From the NCBI RefSeq assembly GCF_000143415.4, contig NW_003314308.1, positions 303,794 to 367,793 on the forward strand: a stretch of DNA of 64,000 nucleotides, read 5' to 3'. Shown here piece after piece: positions 33,449 to 44,209 of this stretch. The position numbers were made by a program, and so were the translations under genes. Below the pieces are notes generated by a model. It had not been told where the DNA came from. It made no database searches and was given only the letters and a program-made list of their open reading frames with translations. Source of the DNA: Selaginella moellendorffii. Lineage: Eukaryota; Streptophyta; Lycopodiopsida; Selaginellales; Selaginellaceae. The first letter of the stretch is position 1; each line of letters begins with the position of its first letter.

Positions 33449-36400
33449 TGTTCCTTAGTCCGACTTTTATTGGTGCTCAAGTATATCACCACTGGTGTTT
33501 GCATCGGAAGGTCCGAAGAGTGGGCCTATCCTTGAGGAGTAGCAGGTCGAGAAGACATGGCTCTCCATTATAGTTCATGTGTGAACTCGTAGGTGAGGTG
33601 GTGGATAGAAAAGGGCCAATAATAGAACGACTTTGGGATCTTGGGAACAATATAAGGGTTTCCTCAGAGAGCTAAGGATGTGATCCAGATGAGTGTTTGA
33701 CGCAGCAAATGAGCTAATGTAGTTGTGGTAAACAACTATAGTTGGGATCACGGGAAAGATGCAGACTCCAAAACAATAAAGGAGTCACAAGATTACCTTA
33801 ATATGGTTGAGGCTGGTACTCATAAATTTGAGACCGGAATTGTTGACCGTGGGAGGTCAAATACGGAAGAGGACACAAGTCCTTGAAATGGTAGCCAGGG
33901 CTAGCTCTAATAAATGCTGGAACAACCCAAGGAGTTGGGGGTGTACTCAGAGGATGAGTTGGTATTCTCATCATATGGACAAGTGGTCCTAAGGGGCAAA
34001 AGGTTGCCCCAAGAGAACAAATCAAGTGTCGGAGTAACACTTGCAAAGATGGTCCTTGTGAGCAGGACTTGAATACAAGAAGTTGTATTCTAACGAGTTG
34101 GCACCTTGAAGACTAAGACCTCGTAGGTCGTTAGATTAGCAAAGTCTAAAATGCTGGATGACTTAAGTGGAGTCAGGGAATGGCCCTAAGGGATTGGTTG
34201 AAACATTTGGATTGAGGTGTATGGTGCCCCATGAGGTATGGGGAGGATCATAAGATCCAAGGATGAGAATAATAGGTATCTCATTGATGGCAGAATGTGC
34301 CATGCTAAAGTCGTGGGAAAGATGTTCCCAAAAGAAAGCAACTTTGGCCCAGAGTTGGGTGCAAACACTATGGTGCAATGCTAATGGATAATTAGCATAA
34401 GAGACAACCATATTAGTCTTGGCAAAAAGACCTAGACACAAGTAAAAAGTGTCATAAAGGTAAGCTCGTGGAACCGATGGTGTGGAAACACCGAAGGTGC
34501 CAAGGCGTGCTGCCTTGAGGTTAAGTTGGCGGGTTCATGAGAACCCCGTCCAAAGGAATCCCAATGGAAATGGGAATGGCATAGCCTAAGCTAGAAGGCA
34601 TGCGGTTAAAGTGTGGTGACTCAGATAATGATGGAGGTGTGGAAGCACCAGCAATAAGTTGTAGGACTTGACAACTATGAGGAAACTAAACAAAACGTGC
34701 AAAATAATTCGTTAAACTGGTAGAAGGTAACTACCTAAGACTTTTATTGGGATACAGGAGTTAGATATACCCTTATAAGGGATAAATTGCTTATGTTGTG
34801 ACATAGTAAGTCAATGTCGAAAAGAAAATGCTCATTGTGAGAGAGGCCATCATTGGGACACCCAAACACTCTAGAACACCAGAAAGGGGCATTTGGTGTC
34901 ATGAGGGCAATGGATAATGCCCAAGGGACAAAGTCCCTAGCGAATGAAGGATAGGAGGTGCTATCCAAATGTCCAAGGTTGTGGAGATGGGAGGAGTTCG
35001 TCTACCCAAATTAGACAAAGCCAAAAACAGGATTTTGGCAAGGTTAGTGATGGGCATATAAAGGTCCATAAGTAGCAACAGTGATCCCAATGTGTGGGAT
35101 TACAAGGTGAGCAAACCCGGATTGAAAAACCACTCCCTAGGCTATCGGGTAGGTTCATCCTTATGAATACTTGCCAAAGCATGGTAGAAAGTGCAAAGTT
35201 ATCTTCCTAGTCTGGAGGAGAATAACCGAAGGAAATGTATGAGGCCAAAAGGCAAATAGTATAGAGATAGAACCGAACCATAGGAATTGACAAGCATGAC
35301 CAAGGGTGGTTATGCAAGTTGGGAGTGGAGAATCAAATGGGTGCTCAAGCATGTTGTTACTAGCGACTGGGATGCCATGGAGAGTCTAAAGCATGGGATT
35401 GTCCATGTTAAACTATATGGTAATTGGAAAGCTTGCGAAAGGAGAGGTCTTAGCAAGCTAAGGAACAGAGTTCCTTGAACGTTCCCCTAGGTAGATAAGT
35501 ACCTAGTCAGCCAAGTATAAATGGTTCATAGAATGCGCGAAATCAGAGTGGCACAACAGAAGCGTGGTCTTGAAGCTTGCCATGAGGCGAGGCTATCAAG
35601 GTTGGGGAAGTAGTTCCCAAGTGTTCAAAGAGAAGGCTTTGAACGAAAGTCAATGGTTAAGGACTTTCACGCTTATGCATGAACCATGTTACGGTGGCCG
35701 AATGACTTGCTAAGTGAGATTGGCAAGTTGGGGGGAATGAATACCCTAGTTGAAGGAGCCAACTTCAAAGGGGTGGCCCAGGGGGCCAAGCATGGAGGAG
35801 TCCATACATGATCACAGACATGTCAAGTGAGAGGACTTGGCAGTGCGGAGGAACTAGGTTCCTAAGCTGTGATTTGTAGCGCGCTTTAAATAAAAGTTGG
35901 TGCACCAGCGTGGGGAGTCACGCCAGGCATCCTGGGTGATGCCATCCGTAGATGCATATACGGAGGTTGGGTTCAAGTCCCGACCCTCTAGTGCTTGGGT
36001 TCGAGTCCCAACTCACTAGGGCATGGTGATGGTTTGGAATATGAGGACACTCATATTTCGGTGGTCATAGACTCTCAGTGGGGAGACTGGTTTGGGCACA
36101 CTGCTAAGCGAGGGATGCCTCGGAGTCGTGATGCACGGTTAGATTGCTTAGTGTGAAAGCTCGACATATCTAACTTGAACATTTTGGTGCAAGTGGCACC
36201 AAGGACGTGGTGAGTGAGATGGGGACACCTAATCTCAGTTGCTATGAACCCTTGGCCGTAAGGGCTGGCTTGGGTGCACCGCTAAGTATGGGGGATGCCC
36301 TCGGGGTTATGGTCAACAATTTGAAGGTCTAGAAGACCAAATACCTCTTGGCAACTCTGTTAAGGTGCTAAGGTGAGATCACTAGGTTCTAGGTGATCTT

Positions 36401-37489
36401 ATTGCCAAATAAAGACAAGGTCCTTGGTTGGCTAAAGAATGAAGTTCCTGGTTCAAAATGTTGAATTGAACTGTTTAAGATGGTGTGGCTTGGTCATGAT
36501 GATCAAGTGGGAAGAGCACCTAAGGGAAATAAACTATGTCCATGCGATGGCATAGTGAGTCCGAGGAAAGTAGTCTCTATAAGAGACCCATGGGAGGGTC
36601 ACGAAGTTGGGCCGTGGATAAAACCCATAGCAGAAGATGCTAAAGAGACGTACTAGGGGTGAACATCCTTCGGACTTAGCAAAGAAGAGTCTTTACTATA
36701 GAACCGAAGGGATACATCAAAAATGGAGGTAGCAATCCTATGTTGCTGGGTGCAACAATCAAGGATAGGAGCAAAGGACTAATGGCCAAGTTTGGGCCAT
36801 GGAATTTAATGGAAGGGATCCAAATAGCAAAGTTAGCCAAGGAACACTAATGTGTTTGATGCTAACGGCTTGTGGAAAGGAAGTGGACTTCCAAGGATGG
36901 ATTCTTAAGTGTTCCAATTTGGCGAAGTAAAAGCTCCAAGTGAGGGAGCGGCAAAGCAGCCAAAAGATAGGGCCGTGGACAGCCCTAGCACAAATTATGA
37001 TAACCGAAACTTAGTGCCAAAGGTGGCACGAAATCGAAGAGAGGATGATGTTGCCCTCGAGTAGAGGACTTCCTAGGATGGGGAAGTGGAGTTGCACAAT
37101 ATGTGCAATGCAAGGTGTCAAAGACACCCAGGAAATTAACTTCAAGAAGTCAGAATTAAAAGTTCTAAAGTGCAAGGGTTATATCGGTGGAAATTGAGAC
37201 TACTCGAGAATGAGTAGTGGGATTGAGTTAAAGAAGGTGTCTTTAACATGTTTTGCAAAAACTCAACCAATAAAAGGAGAAGACCACCACAAGTGGTCGA
37301 ATGAGCCTCTAAGTTGGAGAGGCTATGCTCCTTAGGGGATGGACAAGGAATGGTGAGCCTTTGGTGTCAAACCATAGACAAATATTGGCTGGGTACCAAG
37401 GATGGAAATGGTAACACGTGCGGGTGTTACTTTATGAAAGGGTTTACTGTTCAATGAGGACATCGAACTTCGTCTATAGGTGGTGGAGT

Positions 37490-39212
37490 TGTGAGACACA
37501 AAATCCCTAGGCCCCAAAGTGGAGCTGGAACGGTGCCATGTGGTGGTGGCCGAAGTCAAAACCAAACGAGCGTAACACATTTGGACTAAAAGCTCCGACT
37601 TGAAAAGGTCGAGAGTGGGAGTGGAACTCCCAACGAAGTGCTCAAGGAATGAGCACAAAGCGAGCAATAAACAAGGCTCCAAAAAGGGACCCAAAAGGAC
37701 CAACACATGACACGTGGAAGTGTCCAAGATAGACCCAAGATGGACCCGAGTTGGAGTTCAAAGTGGAGTCCGAAGTGGAGTCCAAGAAGGACCCCGAGGT
37801 GGAGTCCGAGGTGGACCCAACATGGATCCGAGATTGAATCCGAGACGGACCCGAGATGGAGTCTGAGATGGACCCGAGATGGAGTCCGAGATGGAGTCTG
37901 AGATGGAGTCCGAAATGGACTCGAGATGGAGTCCGAGATGGAGTCCGAGATGGACTCGAGATCTAGTCTGAGATGGAGTCCGAGATGGACCCGAGATGGA
38001 GTCCGAGATGGACCCAAGATGGAGTCCGAGATGGACCCGAGATGGAGTCCAAAGTCGAGACCGAGACCGGGACCAAGACCGGGACCGGGACCGGGACTGA
38101 GACCGAGACCAAGATTGGGACCGAGCCTGAGCCCGAGCCCGAGTCCGAGTCCGAGTCCGAGTCCAAGTCCGAGTCCGAGTCTGAGTTCGAGTCTGAGAGG
38201 GTGAAAGCCCAAAACGTTCGTCTCCCAGACCCTGGGGGGTTTGGTGAGCTCCAAAAGTATAGTTGGGGGTTGGAGCCCAGTGGAGCCAGTTGGGCCAGGA
38301 AAGGCCAGTTGGGCCAAGAAAGGCCAGTTTGGCCCAGGAAGGCCAAACCCAGTGTTGGGTGATAAGCTGACCACTGGGAAGTCCAAGACTAGAGTGAACA
38401 CGGACCAACAAGCGGGGTAACTTGGTGAAGTGTTCAAGAGCCGGCTTTAGTTCCCCCGGGAGATCGACTGGCCGATGCTCCCAGTCCAAGTGTGGGTGGC
38501 ACTACCTACTTGGATACCAGGCGTGGCTCAACGGAACCTCGCTCTAAGCCCATGGCTAGAGCACCCAGAGGCAGAAGGCGGGGAGAGTACCCAGGTGGCT
38601 CGCATAAGGCCACGGTGTTCCGAAATGTTGTCCCAAAGGCCCAGACTGTGGAAAGGAAGAGGAATAGTCCTCTGGGGTACTGACCAAAGACACAGTCGTG
38701 TGGTGAGGAAGTCCTAGAGGACCGTGGGACTTAGTGGTCAGGCCTGTGGGCCTCGATCCAGTGGCAGTTTTGGCAAACACGGCCAAGGGCAGAAAGGGAC
38801 TTAGTGGGGACTGACAGAGGGATATTGGGGAAGGCTATTCCCCTTGTCGGTGGGCATCCTAAGGATGCTAAGGAGTGGATCTGAGATGACCACTCATGGA
38901 TGGTTTGCCTAGTCTTGGAGAGCCAAGACTGTGATGCAAGTGGTATTGGAGTACCAGTATGGCAAAGGTGATTGGGCATGGCCTTAGCGTAACAGGCTGC
39001 CATGTCGGTGGTACCTTTGAGTGTCGGTCATGGGATCGGACATGTGGAGCACTTGGACCAAGTGCAAATGTTGAGTGGCATGGATGCCATTCTCGGGGCT
39101 AGCAAGTCCCAAGTCCTGAATTGGACTTATGGAGGTTGTGAATGAGGCTCCTCCAAGTGGTCGGTGGTATGGGTAAGTGACTAAAGTAGAATGGAAAAAT
39201 TAGTCGCGTACA
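37490..39212 (+). repeat. 3' LTR of LARD-like copy 3
   Basis: 1723 bp with the same ends as the 5' LTR except GCGTACA for GCTTACA. The minisatellite is at about 37727-38195. Equal total length hides small compensating repeat-number changes. Confidence 0.92.
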
Positions 39213-40510
39213 TTATAGTCAGTAAAGTACCATTATAACAAACAATACATCATGTCTCTAAATCTATTTATTAATGATCCTCTATCACTAACTCAAACTT
39301 AAGACTATTACTATTGCACTTTCCCCTTAGTCAATATTTGAGACTTGTGTTAACTTAGACTCATAACCATTATCCTCATCCAACATTGCACATGGGCAGT
39401 TAGATTCACTCCATTTGTTCCTCTTTATCCCCTCCTTGAAAGAAAAAGAAGTTCTGAAACATTAATTTTGTTTGGACTTGTTATGCTCATCCTCACTCTA
39501 CTATTTATGTTCAACCTCACTCCACTATTGCATCTGTTCAACTTTATTATGTTTGTTTGGACTCACTATGATCGTCTTCACTCCACAATCCATGTCGTTC
39601 ATTTTTGCTTCATTACCATATTCACTCATCCTCACTCCATCGTTAGGGTTGACTGTCCTCTCTACCCCCTCTTCTGAAGAAAAAAAAATTTGAAGTGTCA
39701 GGGCAGAAATTGCAAAATAAAAAAAAGTGGATAAAAAAGCATTAGAAGAGGAATTTATAGCAATTGGCAATGCAAAAATGGGAAAATTAAAAGAAGGACA
39801 TGTGCTTAAAGCTTGGAAAATAAAAGATTTCCTATCATAAAATATAATCACCATAATATAAGCAAAAAATTCACCCCACTCAACCTTTTCAACACAAAAT
39901 TCAACACTTAAGACAGGAAAATTAATAACAATATTCACACTCTTAAGGGAATACATAAACTCTTTAGTAGTAACAATAAAACAAAAACTCTTAACAACAC
40001 TCATAAATAGGGATATGCATTCAATTTGAAACTCTAACTAAAGTGATTCAACCCTTAGAATAAAAAAATACTAAACACCAGAACTAATCAAAGACTCTAC
40101 CAATAAAAAAAAAGCAAGATTTTCAACTTTATGCATACACTCAATATTTAGATTAGTATGAGGATGACAAAAAACACTCAATGCAACAGTAGATTAAAAA
40201 TGAGAATTATCAAAGTCATAAATGATTGACATGCCAAGAGAAGAAAACACTGAAGAAATATTACAAACATGAGAATGTAAATTAAATGGCAGATTTAAAA
40301 ATTGACACTTACTCTATGAAATCTTCAATTCATTTCCAAAATTATCTCCATAATAATTAAATTCTTCATCACAATCCAAAATCCTTGTAAACATCATTTT
40401 CTCATAAACTCAATCTTCAAACAACTCAACTACATCATCCATAACTTGCTAATTGATGTCACAATCATGCTCTACAATAAAAGATGGCAAAACACCAAGA
40501 ACATGACAAA
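39213..40510. other. AT-rich stretch, no clear gene
   Basis: The longest frame (minus strand, 39525-40004) is low in complexity and unrecognised. The plus strand at 39460-39690 has loosely repeated TTCACTCC/CTCACTCC blocks. It could be degraded transposon DNA, but nothing identifies it. Confidence 0.5.
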
Positions 40511-40740
40511 TGACCTTCGTCAGCTTCCTGTGCTCTTGTGCAGCAATGGGACTATAGAGATGTTTGCGTCGATGCAAGGGGATCACAGCATGGATCCAAT
40601 CCCAGAGCACTATGGCTGGGTGGTGTGGTGTGGGCATCTGCTGAGGCGCTCGTGATTGCCATGGAGCCCAGTGTCGAGCAGTGGACGAGCTTGCTCAATG
40701 CGTGCACACTCCACTTGGATCCAGCGCAAGTCACCTAAAG
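40511..40740 (+). pseudogene. PPR gene 3' relic, second copy
   Basis: Duplicate of 27335-27560 with the same broken PPR C-terminal readings (MEPSVEQWTSLLNACTLH is clearest). It has extra substitutions in the first 130 bp, so that part is more diverged than the rest of the duplication. Confidence 0.7.
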
Positions 40741-41814
40741 TGTGTCATAGGATAAGGGGGCGATGGCTGTAGCTTCATCAAAGCCGTGCCCGAATATCGC
40801 ATGGAAGAGTTCGATCGTGTCGCCCGGCAGCCCGGGATCTGCTGGCGCAAGATCATAGTCAGCGTTCTTTTAATTAGAGCTCCAAGAGCTCCAAAGATCA
40901 TCCACACAGGTAACCTTAGCAAGGCGGCAGCTTTGGATGGATCAGGTGATCCTAAGGCATGGCTGAGTTCGTGGCGAGCATGACGACGTTCAAGAAGAGG
41001 GTGAACTCGAGCTTCAAGCCCAGGACGAGGCCACCTCGAGCTCGATCACTCGAGAGCCATTCAGTAAATGGATTGCTCCGAGACGCTCGAGTGCGAACTT
41101 AAGGAGCTCGAGAGGCGATCTCGAGGACATGAGTAGCGAGGTCCTAGGTAGAGTGAGGTGCCTGGGAGTGCCGATTCTCGGTCACCGAGGCGGCGTCTCG
41201 AGCTTGAGAGAACAAGTTGAGGAACTGGAGATCCATACGAGGGAGGAACTCTAACTCAGCGACGACCTTGTAGCAATTTGGCACTCAAGAGGAGGAGAAA
41301 GCAATTTGGTGCTGCATCGACCTGACAACTATCACATATGGCATGAGAGATTCTTCGCCAGACAATGTTTGCGCTATAAACTGGTCCTCTCCAGACGTTT
41401 GAGAGCGTACATCTGCCTGTTTTGTGATTGCCTCACAAACACCTCACAAATCAATCGGCACGGAAAACCAAGCCCAGCGGCTTTGAAAATCCTAGGAACT
41501 GATGCTAGGAGTGCGGCTGGAGCGGACAACTCTTTGGTTACGTCAGTAGCTACAAAAGGCTGCCAAGAAAACCATCGTGAAAAAATTAAAATGGTGCAGC
41601 TGGAATAGCCTAGACAAACAAAAGCACTCTAGACTAGCATCACCAAATGGTGTTGTAGTTATCTGTCTGAACAAGTCCACCTAACTAGACCTAGCCATCA
41701 ACTGCAGCAGTGACCATTTCTCACTTTACACGTGAGTCATACGTCGAAGCATTTTGCAAAAATCTGCTTTCGAGATCCGGATCTGGAAAATGGGAAGCAG
41801 ATATTTGCAAGATG

Positions 41815-42083
41815 CATCGATAGTTTGTATATGGAACCGGTGCTGCCTTCTATTCAGCTTTGGTTTGACATGGTGCCATGATTTGTCCTTAAATGATTTT
41901 CCTGAAGGAGCTGTGAGCTAGAGTAATTTTCATATTGTGACAACAATGCTCTAATGCACACCAAGAAGATCACTCTAGCTCACAATGACTCCAAGAAAAT
42001 CACCTTCATCGCACGGACAAATCATGACATCATGTCAAGCTGGATTGAAGGTATCACTTGTTTAATATGCAAACTATCATGCA
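41815..42083. repeat. Foldback repeat upstream of BBI-3
   Basis: Inverted arms at about 41815-41929 and 41968-42083 correspond to those of copy 2. There are small deletions in each arm (a GAAGGTG block is lost from the left arm and a CTTC from the right). Confidence 0.72.
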
Positions 42084-42300
42084 GCTTGTGTTTGTAGCTG
42101 ATAAAGACTGCTGCGTCGCTACTATTTATCTACATGGACTAATGTATATGTCATAGGATGCTGATTTTGTCTTCGTACATGCTGCCCAGCTGGTTGATTT
42201 CTTGCTATTTGATTCTTGTTTCGCTTTCGTTGGAGCAGTCCGGAAATCAGCAAGAGAAACGTGGGATCCGGCATATCTCAATTGTTCGAATCTTTGCGAG

Positions 42301-42307
42301 TATATAA
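42301..42307 (+). promoter_or_regulatory. TATA box of BBI-3
   Basis: TATATAA lies 48 bp before the ATG at 42349, as in BBI-2. Confidence 0.65.
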
Positions 42308-42348
42308 CCAAGTGCGCTTGCCTCTCCAAAAGCATCCTCTGTTTCGCT

Positions 42349-42723
42349 ATGGCTCAGTCTATCAAGTTTGCTCCTCTCATTGCGCTGCTCCTTTGCATTG
42401 CTGTCACTGCTGAAGTGCTTGATCTTCCAGGCGATTTTTTCTTTGTCGATGGAGCAGCCAGCCGACCGTCTGAATGCAGGCCCAACTCGCAGTGCTGCCC
42501 AAACAGCAAATTCTGTCCCAAGGGCAAATACTGCACCGTTTGCACGAGGAGCAATCCGCCTTCGTGCTTTTGCACGAAGGCCCCTCCAAACTGCGGAGTA
42601 GGCAGTAGCTGCTGCAGTGACGGGGACTGCCCAAAGGGAAAAGAATGCAGCGTATGCACTAAATCGTTCCCACCTATTTGTCGCTGTGGCCCTAAGCCTA
42701 AGCTCGTTCTTGTTTCCGAGTGA
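42349..42723 (+). CDS. Bowman-Birk-type serine protease inhibitor, copy 3
   Basis: A single-exon gene of 124 codons with a signal peptide and 16 cysteines in two halves. The reactive loops are CTRSNPPSC (P1 Arg) and CTKSFPPIC (P1 Lys). BBI-2 has Lys then Arg, so the two recent duplicates carry the two basic P1 residues in swapped order. Both loops should bind trypsin-like proteases, including insect gut trypsins or endogenous proteases. Polyadenylation signal AATAAA at 42767-42772. The longer in-frame start at 42202 is rejected because the TATA box lies inside it. Confidence 0.92.
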   Translation: MAQSIKFAPLIALLLCIAVTAEVLDLPGDFFFVDGAASRPSECRPNSQCCPNSKFCPKGKYCTVCTRSNPPSCFCTKAPPNCGVGSSCCSDGDCPKGKECSVCTKSFPPICRCGPKPKLVLVSE

Positions 42724-43352
42724 AGCAGGCTATCAAGTGTGTGATGGTCAACCCTGTTGACTGTGTAATAAAAGATCTTCCATAATGATAATGTGTGGCT
42801 ATGTTTATAGTTGTCAATGGAGCAGGTTATAGATTTTGAGCTTCGGATAGATTGCTTTCTGCTAGTTTTCTATCTGTCTTCCTTCGGAAGGGATGGAACA
42901 AAGGGTTGAGCTCTTAAAGTTAACACAGTCAATCATTGTCAATAAATGGCTTGAAAGTTGGACTACTATTCTAGGAAACACTCTTCAAAATGCTTCCAAG
43001 ACTTCCCATTTCCAAGGCTTCCCATTGGTTGGAGACCAGATCATTCCATCGGTTGATCCATGTTTCTTTTCAATCGCACTTTGTTTGCTCATATCTTATA
43101 TCTTACTTGTATATGGATGCTCTCAACAAACAATCTCAATGGTTTAAATAAGTAGATATAGCTGGACTAGCTAAAAAAGAATAGTCATTTAGACAACCAT
43201 TAATGCAATCATACTTCAAACACCTAGATATCATTCTTAGGTCATGGTCCCACACTTTTCATGCTGACTTGGCAGGCATGCAGAGAGTTGAGGTGGCACG
43301 CATGCAAATATATCCAAATATATGTAAAAGGTAGCTATCTAGCTCTCTAGTA

Positions 43353-44209
43353 CACGTCATGTCTGCTCTTTTACACTGACCTGGCATGCATGCAGAGATG
43401 TTGAGTTGGCACACATGCATTCACCTCCTAAATCCCAATTACGCACCATGCATTCGTATATAAAGCTCTTTCTCTCTCTTGTTGTTCCCTTCTGAAGTTA
43501 TTAGCCAGATTTTATAGGAAAATTTATTTCTTTAAAACTTTATAAACGTCCATTGTATATCTTAACTTTAATGGCTTTCAAAAAGTGTTTTACTCTTTAT
43601 AGGAGGGTGACTTTTTATTGAACTTTTCCATAGAATGAAATAAAAAACTTTCATAATGAAAGGTAATGTTATAAGTTTTGAATCATAAAATCATAGAGAT
43701 AAACAGTTAAATATAATGTAGTTAAAGTGTTTGCTATATATTGCTTGATTGTATTTTATATTTTGAAATTTAGTAGACTCTCAAAATGATAGGTAGATTT
43801 CAAACAAACCTTTCAAAAGAAAAAAAAAAAGATTACCTTTCAAAGTTGAGGCATAGTACATTGCATTATTAGAAATTTTATATGTAAACTAAATTCATGT
43901 TCAATAAAATAAAAGATCAATGAGATGCTCATAAAACTTTAAAAGTTAAGTTTTGATTAAAATTTATTAACTTTGAAATTATTAAGAACTACCTCTAGAT
44001 TGATAAATAATTATAAAAGTAGTTGTGCATTAATTTCTTAAACCTACGGTGACATCCTCTGAAATGAAAATATAAGAGATGTATTTCTCAAAGCTGGATG
44101 TGTTATTTGATAATAGAATGTGGTTAATCCCTTAATTGAATAAATTAGTAAATATAACTACAGTAGAAGAATTTTCACTAGTTTCTCCAATGCTAGTAAG
44201 TATTATTCA
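43353..44209. other. AT-rich intergenic DNA with a short direct repeat
   Basis: A block containing GGCATGCAGAGAGTTGAGG (near 43272) recurs in altered form near 43384. A TATA-like TATATAAAG lies near 43457 with no gene after it. The rest is AT-rich without frames. Confidence 0.5.

Larger units (their letters stand above)
31711..39212 (+). mobile_element. LARD-like non-coding LTR retrotransposon, copy 3, complete
   Basis: 7502 bp with LTRs of exactly equal length (1723 bp each) at 31711-33433 and 37490-39212. The target duplication is TTATA (31706-31710 and 39213-39217). A primer-binding site TGGTATCGGAGC (33437-33448) complements the initiator tRNA-Met 3' end with one mismatch, and a purine-rich tract AGGTGGTGGAG lies just before 37490. 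The 4056-bp interior has no frame above about 90 codons and no gag, protease, RT or integrase motif. All signals for mobility in trans are present, making it the best preserved copy and probably the youngest. It separates the two halves of the segmental duplication. Confidence 0.93.
40511..43352 (+). repeat. Segmental duplication, copy B (carries BBI-3; no Helitron)
   Basis: Matches 27335-29967 and 31409-31604 in direct orientation at very high identity, with only a handful of changes per 500 bp in the 27.5-28.5 kb part. It preserves the uninterrupted sequence at the Helitron target (near 43147). The two copies would be about 1.4 kb apart without LARD-like copy 3, so they began as a near-tandem duplication. 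Confidence 0.9.

Noticed and set aside
15014-38437. CRISPR-like or centromeric satellite array in the GACTC tracts
   Set aside because: Units are 6-12 bp without spacers, and they sit inside LTRs with defined ends and target duplications.
39525-40004. 159-codon minus-strand frame in AT-rich DNA
   Set aside because: Composition is Phe/Ile/Ser/Lys-rich as expected by chance from AT-rich DNA; no motif, no splice partners and no duplicate elsewhere in the window.
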